A stretch of 52,739 bases of DNA from DAXETY01 sp051155755 (GTDB taxonomy: Bacteria > Desulfobacterota > Desulfobacteria > Desulfobacterales > SG8-13), in assembly GCA_051155755.1 (NCBI GenBank), contig DAXETY010000076.1, positions 1-52,739 on the forward strand, given 5' to 3'. The notes under the pieces were generated by a model, which ran no database searches, was not told the DNA's origin, and saw only the letters and a list, made by a program, of their open reading frames with translations. Position 1 is the first letter of the stretch. Every line of letters begins with the position of its first letter. Below, in pieces: positions 8,098-17,028 of the stretch. The translations under genes were made by a program, and so were the position numbers.

Positions 8098-9417
8098 TCA
8101 GTCTTCTTCCTGGGCTTCCTCTTCGATCCGGATGAATACCGGGCGGTCGCTGACCACTTCCAGTGCGCGGATTTCCCGCAGAGCATCCACCACGGCGGCC
8201 TCACGGGCCGCGTGGCTCAGCATCACCAGCGGCACCGACCCGTTGGTTTTGCGTCCCTTCTGGTAGGCGGATTTGATACTGATATCGTTTTTGCCCAGGA
8301 TTCCGGAGATTCTGGAAAGTACGCCGGGCCGGTCCAGGGCCGAAAAGCGCAGGTAATAATGGGTGACAACATCGCGCATGGGCATCACCGCGATGGGCCG
8401 GATATCGGCGGGCTGGTAGCTGCGCGCCGGAACCCGGCCCACCGAGCCGGTGATCAGGTTGCGGGCGATGTCCACCAGGTCACCGACCACGGCGCTGGCG
8501 GTGGGCATCATGCCGGCCCCGCGGCCGTAGAGCAGAATGTCGCCGGCGGCATCGGCCGTGACCGTAACGGCGTTGACGGTGCCGTTGACATTGGACAGCA
8601 GGTTGTCGAACGGGATCATGGTCGGATGCACCCGGCACTGGATGCGGTCACGGCTGAATTTACTGATGGCGAGCAATTTGATGCGATAGCCGAATTGCTC
8701 GGCAAACCGGATGTCCATCGGAGTGATGTTAGAGATGCCTTCGGTGTAAACTTCCTTGAGTTCGATATCCGTTCCGTAGGCCAGGGAAGAGAGAATGGCG
8801 ATTTTATGCGCCGTGTCGAGCCCCTCGACATCCAGGGTCGGGTCGGCTTCCGCATATCCTTTGGCCTGGGCCTCGGCCAGGGCCACCTCAAACGGGCTGC
8901 CGTCTTCGGTGATTTTCGACAGGATGTAATTGCAGGTGCCGTTGAGGATGCCGATCATCGACTGGATGCGGTTTCCGGCCAGCGATTCGCGGATGGTCTT
9001 GATGATCGGCATGCAACCGCCCACGGCGGCTTCGAACGCCAGGTCCACACCGGCCCGGGCCGCTGCCTGAAAAATCGTTTGTCCCTGTCCGGCCAGAAGG
9101 GCTTTGTTGGCGGTGACCACCGGCTTGCCGTTGTCGATGGCACTGAGAATCAATTCCTTGGCGACGGTTTGACCGCCGATCATCTCCACCAGGATGTCGA
9201 CGTTCGGATCGTGAACGACATGGGCCGCGTCGGTTGTCATGACCCCCTCTTCAAACCGGATGCCCCGGTCGGAGGTGACATCGATATCGGCCACGCGGTA
9301 GAGCTTCAAGCGGGCGCCGACGCGCGAGGCGATCAAATCCGCGTTTTCGAGTAGAATCCTGGCGACCCCGGTGCCGACCGTTCCGCAACCCAACAACCCG
9401 ACCTTGATCTCACGCAT
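8098..9417 (-). CDS. hom: Homoserine dehydrogenase
   Basis: A 439-residue enzyme with an N-terminal NAD(P)-binding Rossmann domain (VGLLGCGTVGTGVA), the catalytic domain with GILNGTCNYIL and the EADPTLDVEGLDTAHK signature, and a C-terminal ACT domain (LRFSALDRPGVLSRISG) likely giving feedback control by threonine. It reduces aspartate semialdehyde to homoserine in the threonine/methionine branch. The ATG at 9417 has AAAGGAG just upstream; a longer start at 9477 adds 20 residues not seen in the family. Placed between an aminotransferase gene and thrH, all on the minus strand. Confidence 0.96.
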   Translation of the reverse strand: MREIKVGLLGCGTVGTGVARILLENADLIASRVGARLKLYRVADIDVTSDRGIRFEEGVMTTDAAHVVHDPNVDILVEMIGGQTVAKELILSAIDNGKPVVTANKALLAGQGQTIFQAAARAGVDLAFEAAVGGCMPIIKTIRESLAGNRIQSMIGILNGTCNYILSKITEDGSPFEVALAEAQAKGYAEADPTLDVEGLDTAHKIAILSSLAYGTDIELKEVYTEGISNITPMDIRFAEQFGYRIKLLAISKFSRDRIQCRVHPTMIPFDNLLSNVNGTVNAVTVTADAAGDILLYGRGAGMMPTASAVVGDLVDIARNLITGSVGRVPARSYQPADIRPIAVMPMRDVVTHYYLRFSALDRPGVLSRISGILGKNDISIKSAYQKGRKTNGSVPLVMLSHAAREAAVVDALREIRALEVVSDRPVFIRIEEEAQEED

Positions 9418-9551
9418 GGCTCCTTTTCCCTTTCGAAAACAGTCCGCAATTCTTTTCAAAGTCGGCGGGAAAGTCAACCGAAAAAAACAGGGCGGGACCG
9501 GACGCCGGGCGGCGTCGGTGAAAATGCAACGATTGCCGGGCTATATGCGGC

Positions 9552-10718
9552 TCACATGATGGTACGAATGCCCCGCACCGCCTGGTTGATGCGATGGTGG
9601 TTTTCAATCAGGGCAAAACGCACGTAATCGTCCCCGTATTCACCAAATCCAAGACCGGGAGAAACGGCCACCTTGGCTTCGCGGATGAGAAACTTGGAAA
9701 ATTCCACCGATCCCATGTGCGCAAATTGCTCCGGAATCCGACCCCAGACGAACATGGTCCCCAGGGGCGGTTTGATGTTCCAACCCACCCGTTCCAGGCC
9801 GGCGATCAATGCGTCGCGGCGCTCCTTGTACACCTGGACAATGTCCTCCACGCACTGCTGGGGGCCTTTCAATGCAATGATGGCGGCAATCTGAATGGGT
9901 TGAAAGATCCCGTAATCCAGATAACTCTTGATGCGCCGCAGGGCCGCCACCACTTCCGGGTTGCCCACGCAGAATCCCACCCGCCAGCCGGGCATGCTGT
10001 AGCTTTTGGAAAGCGAAAAGAATTCCACGCCGACCTCTTTGGCTCCACGGGCCTGCATGAAACTGGGGGCCTTGTAGCCGTCGAAGGTCAGGTCGGCGTA
10101 GGCGAAATCGTGGATGATCATGATATGGTTTTCCCGGGCGTAATCGGCCAGTTTCTGAAAAAATTCCGCATCGACGACTTCGGTGGTCGGATTGTGCGGA
10201 TAGCTCAGGATGAGGATTTTCGGCCGGGGCCAGGTTTGACGGGTGGCATGCATCAGGTTCTCGAAAAAATCCTGCTCCGGCCCCACCGGAACACCCCGGA
10301 CGTCGCCCCCCGAAATAATGGCCGAATAGGGGTGAATCGGATAGGTCGGGTTGGGGGCGAAGACCACATCGCCGGGGCGGATGGTAACCAGCACCAGGTG
10401 GGAAATGCCTTCCTTGACGCCGATGGTGACAATGGTCTCTTTGTCCGGGTCGATGTCCACGTCGTAACGCTCGCGGTACCAGTCGGCAATGGCCATGCGC
10501 AGCTTGGTGATGCCCATCGAGGCCGAATAGCGGTGGTTGTGGGGTTTCTGGGCGGCTTCGGTCAGCTTTTCGACAATGTGGGGTGGGGTTCCCAGGTCGG
10601 GATTGCCCATGCCCAGGTCGATAATGTCTTCGCCGCGACGACGCGCTTCCATCTTGATTTCGTTCACTTTTGCAAAAACATAAGGGGGCAGTCGATCCAG
10701 TCTGGCAAAATCGTACAT
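9552..10718 (-). CDS. PLP aminotransferase, alanine/aspartate type (AlaC-like)
   Basis: A 388-residue class I/II aminotransferase. It carries DLGMGNPDLGTP, the substrate and PLP-contacting YPHNPTTEV, the Asp/Tyr pair in HDFAYADLTFDG and the PLP lysine in SLSKSYSMPGWRVGF. The family, annotated as alanine transaminase AlaC/YfdZ or aspartate aminotransferase, often lies next to hom in bacteria that make threonine or methionine. AGGAAAGG precedes the ATG at 10718 by about eight bases. It is 134 bases upstream of hom and may be the first gene of that operon. Its preferred amino donor cannot be decided from sequence. Confidence 0.93.
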   Translation of the reverse strand: MYDFARLDRLPPYVFAKVNEIKMEARRRGEDIIDLGMGNPDLGTPPHIVEKLTEAAQKPHNHRYSASMGITKLRMAIADWYRERYDVDIDPDKETIVTIGVKEGISHLVLVTIRPGDVVFAPNPTYPIHPYSAIISGGDVRGVPVGPEQDFFENLMHATRQTWPRPKILILSYPHNPTTEVVDAEFFQKLADYARENHIMIIHDFAYADLTFDGYKAPSFMQARGAKEVGVEFFSLSKSYSMPGWRVGFCVGNPEVVAALRRIKSYLDYGIFQPIQIAAIIALKGPQQCVEDIVQVYKERRDALIAGLERVGWNIKPPLGTMFVWGRIPEQFAHMGSVEFSKFLIREAKVAVSPGLGFGEYGDDYVRFALIENHHRINQAVRGIRTIM

Positions 10719-11209
10719 GGCAAATGCCTTTCCTAAAACCGTTGTCCGACACTGTAAGCACTTGACTTTATAAGGTACGGAGATTACTAATTCTTAAATT
10801 GCAAAGTCGTAAAAAGTCCCGACATATTCAAATCTGTCGTTCCCACGCAGGCGGGAATCTCGAAATTATCGTTATCACAACCTTTTAAACTCGAGATCCG
10901 CACCGCGGGGATGACACGCTGTTGAGATTGACTTTTTACGAAGCCGAAACCGTCAATATCGACAATCGTTCAATTCAGGTATCGGCGTTTCATGGCGATC
11001 CGGTGACAACCTACGAACTTTCCGATCAGATCGCTTCCCGCTTCGGCGGAACCCCTCGAGTGGAATTGAACCTTGCGGCCGCCGATCGTGTATGTATTCG
11101 AAACTTTTACCATTCTTACTGCCGTATTGTCAAAAAGATTCTTTGAGCCATTTTCCAAGCCCATGAAATTCTTTACAGTTTTACTCTACCCGCAGGGGAG
11201 GAGATGCTG
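10719..11209. other. Divergent intergenic region with one repeat element
   Basis: 490 bases between the divergently read aminotransferase gene and purM. Promoters for both should lie here. A 133-base repeat with terminal inverted repeats fills 10808-10940; the remainder, 10941-11190, has only short frames on both strands with no ribosome site. Confidence 0.5.
10808..10940. repeat. 133-base repeat with 11-base terminal inverted repeats
   Basis: CGTAAAAAGTC at 10808-10818 is repeated in inverse at 10930-10940 (GACTTTTTACG) without mismatch. Inside are a small hairpin at about 10839-10857 (TTCCCACGC/GCGGGAA) and a degraded partner CCGCGGGGATGACA. This resembles a class of short dispersed repeats common in deltaproteobacterial genomes; with only one copy in this window I cannot confirm it is dispersed. 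Confidence 0.6.
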
Positions 11210-12253
11210 ATGTCAAAATCGATGACGTATGCCGATGCCGGTGTTGATATCGACAAGGGCAACCGGCTGGTGGATGAAATCAAGAACATCGCCCGGCAGA
11301 CCCATCGGGCGGGCGTGATGGGGGAAATCGGCGGATTCGGTGCGCTGTATTCGCTCAATGTCGCCAATGTCGATCGTCCGGTACTGGTCAGTTCCACCGA
11401 CGGTGTCGGCACCAAGCTCAAAATCGCCTTCCTGATGGACAAGCACGACACCATCGGCATCGACCTGGTGGCCATGTGCGTAAACGACATCGCCGTACAG
11501 GGTGCCAAGCCGCTGTTTTTCCTTGATTACCTGGCCATGGGTTCTCTGCGGCTGGAAACCGCCACACAGATCATCTCCGGGGTGGCCGAAGGTTGCAAAC
11601 AGGCCCAGTGCGCCCTGATCGGTGGTGAAACAGCTGAAATGCCGGGTATTTATCAACCGGGCGAATACGATCTGGCCGGATTTGCCGTGGGGGTTGTCGA
11701 CGATCAGGACATCATCGACGGTTCGCGCATCCATGTGGGTGATCGGATCATCGGCATCGCTTCCAGCGGACTGCACAGCAACGGGTATTCGCTGGTGCGC
11801 AAGATCTGCTTCGACCACCTCAAGCTCGATTGCGATTCGCAGCTGCCCGAACTGGGCACCACGCTGGGGGAAGAATTGCTGCGTCCCACCCGCATCTATT
11901 CGGAAACCGTGCGGCACCTGATGCGCGATCTGCCGATCCACGGACTGGCTCACGTCACCGGGGGCGGAATTGTGGAAAACCTGCTGCGCATCATCCCCCA
12001 AGCTTGCCAGATCAGCCTGGAGAAAAACAGCTGGCCGGTGCCGCCGATTTTCCGCTTTCTCCAGGAAGCCGGCGATATCGAGGAAAACGAAATGCAGCGA
12101 ACCTTCAACAACGGCATCGGCCTGGTGGCCGTGGTGCCTGAAAAATCGACTTCCGAGGTGCTCTCGCGGCTTTCGGCTCTCAATGAGGATGCCTACATCA
12201 TCGGTGAGATTACCGAGTGCCGCTCACAAACCAGCCGTTTTGAATGGTCCTGA
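11210..12253 (+). CDS. purM: Phosphoribosylformylglycinamidine cyclo-ligase (AIR synthetase)
   Basis: A 347-residue PurM-fold enzyme of purine synthesis, making 5-aminoimidazole ribonucleotide from FGAM with ATP. Signatures visible: TYADAGVDIDKGNRLV at the start, STDGVGTKLKIA, DLVAMCVNDIAVQGA, GGETAEMPGIYQPGEYDLAGF and THVTGGGIVEN-type ending (LAHVTGGGIVENL). The start at 11210 is chosen because GGGAGGAG lies eight bases upstream; the ATG two codons earlier is too close to it. A short ORF begins on its last base (TGATG), and tsaD follows 220 bases later. Complete and of normal length. Confidence 0.96.
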   Translation: MSKSMTYADAGVDIDKGNRLVDEIKNIARQTHRAGVMGEIGGFGALYSLNVANVDRPVLVSSTDGVGTKLKIAFLMDKHDTIGIDLVAMCVNDIAVQGAKPLFFLDYLAMGSLRLETATQIISGVAEGCKQAQCALIGGETAEMPGIYQPGEYDLAGFAVGVVDDQDIIDGSRIHVGDRIIGIASSGLHSNGYSLVRKICFDHLKLDCDSQLPELGTTLGEELLRPTRIYSETVRHLMRDLPIHGLAHVTGGGIVENLLRIIPQACQISLEKNSWPVPPIFRFLQEAGDIEENEMQRTFNNGIGLVAVVPEKSTSEVLSRLSALNEDAYIIGEITECRSQTSRFEWS

Positions 12254-12363
12254 TGAAAAACGACCGGAAACCAGATGATCGAAAAACTTCCAACAGCCGG
12301 CTGCGTCGGCTCCTGGATTGGATCGCCCGGGCCAGCGATCCCAGAACGCTAAGCGGCTGCTGA
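12253..12363 (+). CDS. Possible 36-residue short ORF coupled to purM
   Basis: An ATG at 12253 overlaps the purM stop (TGATG) and opens 36 codons rich in Arg and Lys with LRRLLDWIARASD in the middle and a C-terminal Cys. The coupling and the amphipathic helix are the only support. I know of no family assignment. It could equally be chance, or the remains of a longer gene. Confidence 0.3.
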   Translation: MKNDRKPDDRKTSNSRLRRLLDWIARASDPRTLSGC

Positions 12364-12474
12364 GGCCCGCGCAAGGACGGCTCCCGGGCCGGGAGTTCCG
12401 AAAGGTGCCGATCGGGTCGCAAATGACCTCTTGTCAGCGCAGTCTCCAACACCCATCCAAGCTGGAATGCATGC

Positions 12475-13470
12475 ATGCTGGTGCTCGGCATCGAAACCTC
12501 CTGTGACGAAACCGCGGCCGCTGTGGTTGCCGACGGCACCCGCATCCTTTCTTCGGTGATCTCTTCTCAAATCGAAGTTCACCGTCCATACGGGGGCGTG
12601 GTTCCGGAGTTGGCCTCCCGCAAACACATCGAAGCGATCGTACCGGTTTATCGTCGGTCGTTGACCGAAGCGGGACTCTCTGCCGAACAGATCGAAGCCG
12701 TGGCGGCCACCCGCGGACCGGGGCTGGTCGGTGCGCTGCTGGTGGGCTTTTCCTATGCCAAGGCGTTTGCAATGGCCCGGCAGCTGCCCTGGGTGGGTGT
12801 CAGTCACCTGGAAGGGCATTTAAACTCGGTTTTCCTGCAGGCGGATCCGCCGCAGTTTCCCTATGTCGCTCTGCTGGCATCCGGTGGTCACACCAGCATT
12901 TATCGAGTTCGATCCCACACGCAGGCCGACCTGCTTGGACAAACACGGGACGATGCCGCCGGAGAGGCATTCGACAAGGTCTCCAAGATGCTGGGTCTGG
13001 GGTATCCGGGCGGAGTGGTGATATCGCAATTCGCCGAGGGCGGCGACCCGGACCGAATTCGATTTCCACGGGCCTACCTGGACAAAAACAGTTTCGATTT
13101 CAGCTTTAGCGGAATCAAAACTGCGGTGGGCAAATACATTCGGGAACACGCCGATTTCCGACAGCAAATACCGGATATTGCGGCCGGCTTTCAGGAAGCC
13201 GTGGTCGAGGTGCTGGCATTCAAGGTGATCCGGGCGGCGGAAGAAAACGGCTGCCGACACCTGGCACTGGTCGGCGGCGTGGCCGCCAATCAAAGGCTGC
13301 GCGAGCGGGTTCAGGCGGCCGCCGCCGAACGGGACCTGTTGGTGCACATTCCATCGCTGGCGCTGTGCGGCGATAATGCCGCCATGATCGCCGCGGCCGG
13401 ATACCACCATTTGAAAGCCGGAGAGAGGGGCCGGCTGGAAGATGATGTGTACAGCCGCATACCGGAATAA
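12475..13470 (+). CDS. tsaD: tRNA N6-threonylcarbamoyladenosine transferase TsaD
   Basis: A 331-residue Kae1/TsaD/YgjD protein. It starts MLVLGIETSCDETAAAV and carries the metal-binding HLEGHLNSV, the ASGGHTSIY loop, the LGLGYPGGVVISQFAEGG stretch and the LVGGVAANQRLRERV nucleotide site. With TsaB, TsaC and TsaE it forms t6A37 on ANN-decoding tRNAs; those partners are not in the window. Normally the family has HxEGH; here HLEGH is intact. The ATG is preceded only by a weak GGAA site. Gene length is typical. Confidence 0.96.
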   Translation: MLVLGIETSCDETAAAVVADGTRILSSVISSQIEVHRPYGGVVPELASRKHIEAIVPVYRRSLTEAGLSAEQIEAVAATRGPGLVGALLVGFSYAKAFAMARQLPWVGVSHLEGHLNSVFLQADPPQFPYVALLASGGHTSIYRVRSHTQADLLGQTRDDAAGEAFDKVSKMLGLGYPGGVVISQFAEGGDPDRIRFPRAYLDKNSFDFSFSGIKTAVGKYIREHADFRQQIPDIAAGFQEAVVEVLAFKVIRAAEENGCRHLALVGGVAANQRLRERVQAAAAERDLLVHIPSLALCGDNAAMIAAAGYHHLKAGERGRLEDDVYSRIPE

Positions 13471-13513
13471 TGTTTCTGCTGAAACGTCCCCTTTTCCGCT
13501 GCGTCCCTTCCAC

Positions 13514-14515
13514 TTACGAATCTGTCAAACCAAAGCGTTTTTTGGTGGCCTGAATCCGTTGAATCGATATTTCGCTGCGGCGGCGAAATTCGGCTGAATC
13601 GTTGATCTGACGGCAAAAATATTGGTGGGCGGCCTCGATGTTCGGCCCCTCGTGGCAGATCAGCGCCAGATCGATGTCGGCCTGCAGGATTCGATCCACA
13701 ACGGTCTCGATACCGTAATGTTTATCGATTGCGCCCATGTCCAGATCATCGGTGAGTACCAGTCCCCGGTATCCCAATTCCTCCCGCAGCAGGTCCTTGG
13801 AAATCACGGTCGAAAGGCTCGCCGGCCAGTCCGGATCGATGCGCCGGTAAAAAATGTGGGACAGCATCATACCGGCCACCCCGTGACGCACGGCGGCATG
13901 AAACGGGATCAAATCCGATCGACGCAGTGACGGCAGGTCGATGTCGAGCACCGGCAGATCAAGGTGCGAATCCAGTGCCGTGCGTCCGATGCCGGGAAAA
14001 TGTTTGGCCACGGCCATCAAATGCCGCTGCTGAAAACCCTCGATGACAGCGGCTCCCAATTCGGCCACCCGGTCTGGATCCGGCCCGAAGCTGCGATCGG
14101 CCATCACGCTCTGGATTCCCGTCGGAGCGATGTCCAGAACCGGGGCCATGTTCATGTTGATGCCCGCTTCGGTGAGCTCCGCGGCAGTCGTGGCGGTAAA
14201 ATCGGCGATGGCGGTCTCGTTGTTCATGTGCGAGGCGGCGGGGAAACGCGTCCAGGGTTCCCGGAGCCGGGCCACACTGCCGCCTTCCTGATCCACGGCG
14301 ATAAACAGCGGCGGAAGCCCCGCCCGGCGGGCACACCCCTGGGCGTAGGCACACAATTCGCGCAGCTGATCCGGCGAGTGGATATTACAGGAAAATAAAA
14401 TGATACCGGCAACTTTCAGATTTTCTACGATCTGTTTCAAACGATCGTTGGGTTCGGTGCCCTCGAACCCCACCATCATTCGCTGTCCGGCCAGATCATC
14501 ATTGGAAACACTCAA
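13514..14515 (-). CDS. nagZ: Beta-N-acetylhexosaminidase NagZ (GH3)
   Basis: A 333-residue glycoside hydrolase family 3 enzyme. It has IAVDQEGGSVARL, the NagZ signature KHFPGIGRTALDSHLDLPV with the catalytic His loop, and the nucleophile Asp in LVLTDDLDMGAI. It removes N-acetylglucosamine from anhydromuropeptides during cell wall recycling in the cytoplasm. I place the start at a TTG (14515) because GGGGAGGAAATC precedes it and the protein then has the usual NagZ length; the open frame continues upstream to 14722 with a composition unlike an enzyme. There is no signal peptide, as expected of NagZ. Confidence 0.92.
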   Translation of the reverse strand: MSVSNDDLAGQRMMVGFEGTEPNDRLKQIVENLKVAGIILFSCNIHSPDQLRELCAYAQGCARRAGLPPLFIAVDQEGGSVARLREPWTRFPAASHMNNETAIADFTATTAAELTEAGINMNMAPVLDIAPTGIQSVMADRSFGPDPDRVAELGAAVIEGFQQRHLMAVAKHFPGIGRTALDSHLDLPVLDIDLPSLRRSDLIPFHAAVRHGVAGMMLSHIFYRRIDPDWPASLSTVISKDLLREELGYRGLVLTDDLDMGAIDKHYGIETVVDRILQADIDLALICHEGPNIEAAHQYFCRQINDSAEFRRRSEISIQRIQATKKRFGLTDS

Positions 14516-14861
14516 GATTTCCTCCCCGCTTGACTCCTGGGAATCGGCATTCTGCCGTCCGGAATGAGGACTCCGTCCACCGGGTGCAAAGCGTCCGCTT
14601 TCGGACGGGAAATCCGCGGCGAATCCCGCATTGCGGGTCTCAGCAGAAAAAGGACCGTTTCCGGATGGGCAGAAGTTGAGATCGAAGAAAATGATTCTAC
14701 CACGATTTCCATGGAGCGCCAAACCAATTGGCGTTGCCGGAAAGCCTTTTCCGTTGGGGTTGCCTTGGGAAATGCTTTGAATCGGACGGCTGTTTTATTT
14801 GTCTTTTTTCATAACCTGTGGTAGGCGATAGAAAAGAACCTCTGCTTAAAAAGGGCAAGGT

Positions 14862-15014
14862 ATGGATGCGCAGAACAGTCATTTCGAGCGGGTGCTGAAA
14901 GTGCCGAGCCTGCTGGTTTTGATGATGGCCGGTTTCGTCCTGGAGTTTTTAATCGAGCTGCCGTTTGCCGTCATGTGCCTGATTGAAAGGCGTTTTGGGC
15001 GCCGGTCCATGTAA
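14862..15014 (+). CDS. 50-residue hydrophobic membrane protein
   Basis: An ATG at 14862, preceded by AAGGGCAAGG, opens 50 codons ending at TAA 15012-15014. The protein has a polar start, then about 25 hydrophobic residues (LLVLMMAGFVLEFLIELPFAV core) and a basic tail (ERRFGRRSM). That is a typical small single-span or re-entrant membrane protein with its C terminus inside. No family known to me. It stands alone between nagZ on the other strand and another small membrane gene, also on the other strand. Confidence 0.5.
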   Translation: MDAQNSHFERVLKVPSLLVLMMAGFVLEFLIELPFAVMCLIERRFGRRSM

Positions 15015-15160
15015 GATCTTCACCGGCAGGCAGTTGCAATGCTTTGTTCTTTGTGAGCTTGGAAATTGTAACCGATTCGGCCCCGGTGCCTCTTTATCCT
15101 TTACCGCTACTTGCCGGTCGGTTCGATCGACGGAGGTTTCCGATGATCGCAGGCTGCGCC

Positions 15161-15358
15161 TCAGTCTGCGGTCAACCAGAGGATGAGCGGCACCGCCAGT
15201 GCAGCCAGGACCAGAATTCCCGGCAGCGTCAGGTAGGGGGCATACCAGGGAGCCCCGCTGCGCTGGGCTTTGCGGGATTCGGTCAAAAACATTTTGCCTG
15301 CGATAGCCCCGGCGGCCAGAATTGCCGCTGCCGAAATGATATTTACTAGAAAGTCCAT
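15161..15358 (-). CDS. Small two-span membrane protein (65 aa)
   Basis: A 65-residue protein with two hydrophobic segments (about residues 4-24 and 43-63) joined by a basic loop SRKAQRSGAPWY. Both termini would be on the same side, with the loop in the cytoplasm by the positive-inside rule. No family or partner recognised. The ATG lacks a strong ribosome site, but the clean membrane pattern and lack of an alternative gene on either strand support it. It lies between tRNA-Arg and the 50-residue membrane protein. Confidence 0.55.
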   Translation of the reverse strand: MDFLVNIISAAAILAAGAIAGKMFLTESRKAQRSGAPWYAPYLTLPGILVLAALAVPLILWLTAD

Positions 15359-15439
15359 GCCGAAGTTTATGGGTATTGAAAAATAGAAACAGTATGATAT
15401 CTTAAACGTTTTACCGCTTGAATCCGGGTCTGCATGCGG

Positions 15440-15516
<77 letters not shown>

Positions 15517-15529
15517 CGAAGGCAAACCG

Positions 15530-15557
15530 ATTATCATAAATTACCATCGCTGTCCAA
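15530..15557 (-). promoter_or_regulatory. Candidate promoter of tRNA-Arg
   Basis: On the minus strand TTGGAC (15557-15552), a 16-base spacer and GATAAT (15535-15530), about 13 bases before the tRNA 5' end. Confidence 0.45.
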
Positions 15558-15748
15558 CCGAAAAGCCGCCGCCGCCGGCCCGGAGTCAACACTTACCGTG
15601 CTAAAGACGAACGGGCCAATCAGCCCCCGGGGACGCAGAAGCGTGCCGGCGCGGCCCGGAGGGCCGGATGCTGCCGCAAGTAACTCCTGGTTTGGCGGCG
15701 TTCCATCGGTTGGCACCATTTTAAACCTTCACACGATTGAATGGTCGA

Positions 15749-16930
15749 ATGAGTCAGAAGAAAAAATCCGATCCAAAGGCCAAAGCTGCCGAATCCGAAA
15801 AAGCGACGTCCGCCGGGCAGAAAAAGAGGCGTTCCGAAAAAGCTGCCGAAACCCGGAAGTCAAAAGCCGCCGGCAGGCAAAAGAAGACAAAGAAGAAGAT
15901 TTCGGCCGGGATAGCTCCGGAGGCTGACGAAACTCCTGCAGAAGAGGATAACGATGCGGCGGCGCTCGATTTTTCTTCCGAAGATAAAGACAGTGGGGGT
16001 CCGCAGGGCCTGAAGATCGACAACAGGCAGACGACCAACGCCGGCCAGAGCTCCGACAAGGCCCTGGTCAAATTCGATCCATTGCAGCGTTATCTGTCGG
16101 AGATCAGTCGCTATCGCCTCCTGACCCGTGAAGAAGAGCGTGAGCTCGGTGTGCGGGTACAGGAATACGGTGACAAGGAGGCGGCGTACATACTGGTGAC
16201 CTCCAATCTGCGCCTGGTGGTAAAAATCGCCCTCGAATTTCAGCGGGTGTGGATGCAGAACCTGCTGGATCTCATTCAGGAGGGCAATATCGGACTGATG
16301 CAGGCTGTGCGAAAGTTCGATCCTTACAAAAATGTCAAGTTTTCCTATTATGCCTCCTTCTGGATCAAAGCCTACATCCTCAAATTCATTATGGATAACT
16401 GGCGTCTGGTCAAGATCGGAACCACGCAGGGGCAGCGGAAACTCTTCTTCAAGCTGAAGAAAGAAAAACAGAAACTGGTCGATCAGGGCTTCGATCCCAA
16501 GCCCAAATTGCTGTCCGAACGTCTGGGCGTTTCCGAGCGTGAAATCGTCGATATGGATCAACGTCTGGATGGATGGGATTTATCGCTCGATGCACCGTTT
16601 AAAGATGATTCGGATACCGAGCGGATCGAGTTTCTGAGCACCACCACCGATTCGGTGGAAGACACGGTCGCCAAAAAGGAAATCGAAGCGCTGCTGCACA
16701 CGAAGATCGCCGAATTTCGTAAAAAAATGACACGGCGCGAAAAGGAGATCTTCGATTTGCGGATTTTCTCCGACAACCCGGTGACACTTCAGGAAATCGG
16801 TGACCGCTACGGGATCTCCCGCGAACGCGTGCGCCAGGTCGAAAAAAATATCGTGCGCAAAATGCGCGAATACTTTAAACGTGAAATCCCGGACTTTGCT
16901 TCCTACACCGAAGAAAGGGCGACAGATTAA
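15749..16930 (+). CDS. rpoH: RpoH-type (sigma-32 group) sigma factor with lysine-rich N-terminal extension
   Basis: A 393-residue sigma-70 family protein. After about 105 residues of Lys/Glu/Ala-rich low-complexity sequence come region 1.2 (LQRYLSEISRYRLLTREEE), region 2 (SNLRLVVKIALEFQ, DLIQEGNIGLMQAVRKFDP, FSYYASFWIKAYILKFI), the RpoH-box-like GQRKLFFKLKKEK, region 3, and region 4 with a helix-turn-helix (TLQEIGDRYGISRERVRQVE). The RpoH box suggests a heat-shock or stress sigma rather than RpoD or RpoS. The long charged head is unusual: E. coli RpoH has under 300 residues and no such extension. The start at 15749 (ATG) is chosen over an upstream TTG; neither has a good ribosome site. It is followed by two lipoprotein genes. 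Confidence 0.88.
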   Translation: MSQKKKSDPKAKAAESEKATSAGQKKRRSEKAAETRKSKAAGRQKKTKKKISAGIAPEADETPAEEDNDAAALDFSSEDKDSGGPQGLKIDNRQTTNAGQSSDKALVKFDPLQRYLSEISRYRLLTREEERELGVRVQEYGDKEAAYILVTSNLRLVVKIALEFQRVWMQNLLDLIQEGNIGLMQAVRKFDPYKNVKFSYYASFWIKAYILKFIMDNWRLVKIGTTQGQRKLFFKLKKEKQKLVDQGFDPKPKLLSERLGVSEREIVDMDQRLDGWDLSLDAPFKDDSDTERIEFLSTTTDSVEDTVAKKEIEALLHTKIAEFRKKMTRREKEIFDLRIFSDNPVTLQEIGDRYGISRERVRQVEKNIVRKMREYFKREIPDFASYTEERATD

Positions 16931-17028
16931 ACCGGTTTTCGGCTGTAACGATTCCCGTCGCCGGTCCGCCTGTCTCCGGCGAATCAGAGCTCCATTTCAT
17001 TGAGCACCGCATGGAAGAACGAAATTCT

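Noticed and set aside
6770..9354. Long plus-strand frames of about 440-500 codons over hldE, ybgC, thrH and hom
   Set aside because: They are on the reverse of well-supported genes, have no ribosome site and show His/Gly/Asp-rich shadow composition.
10922..11146. A 74-codon plus-strand frame before purM
   Set aside because: It begins with TTG inside the inverted-repeat element and lacks a ribosome site.
14516..14722. In-frame upstream extension of nagZ
   Set aside because: The strong ribosome site before TTG 14515 and the family length argue against it; the added residues look like non-coding DNA.
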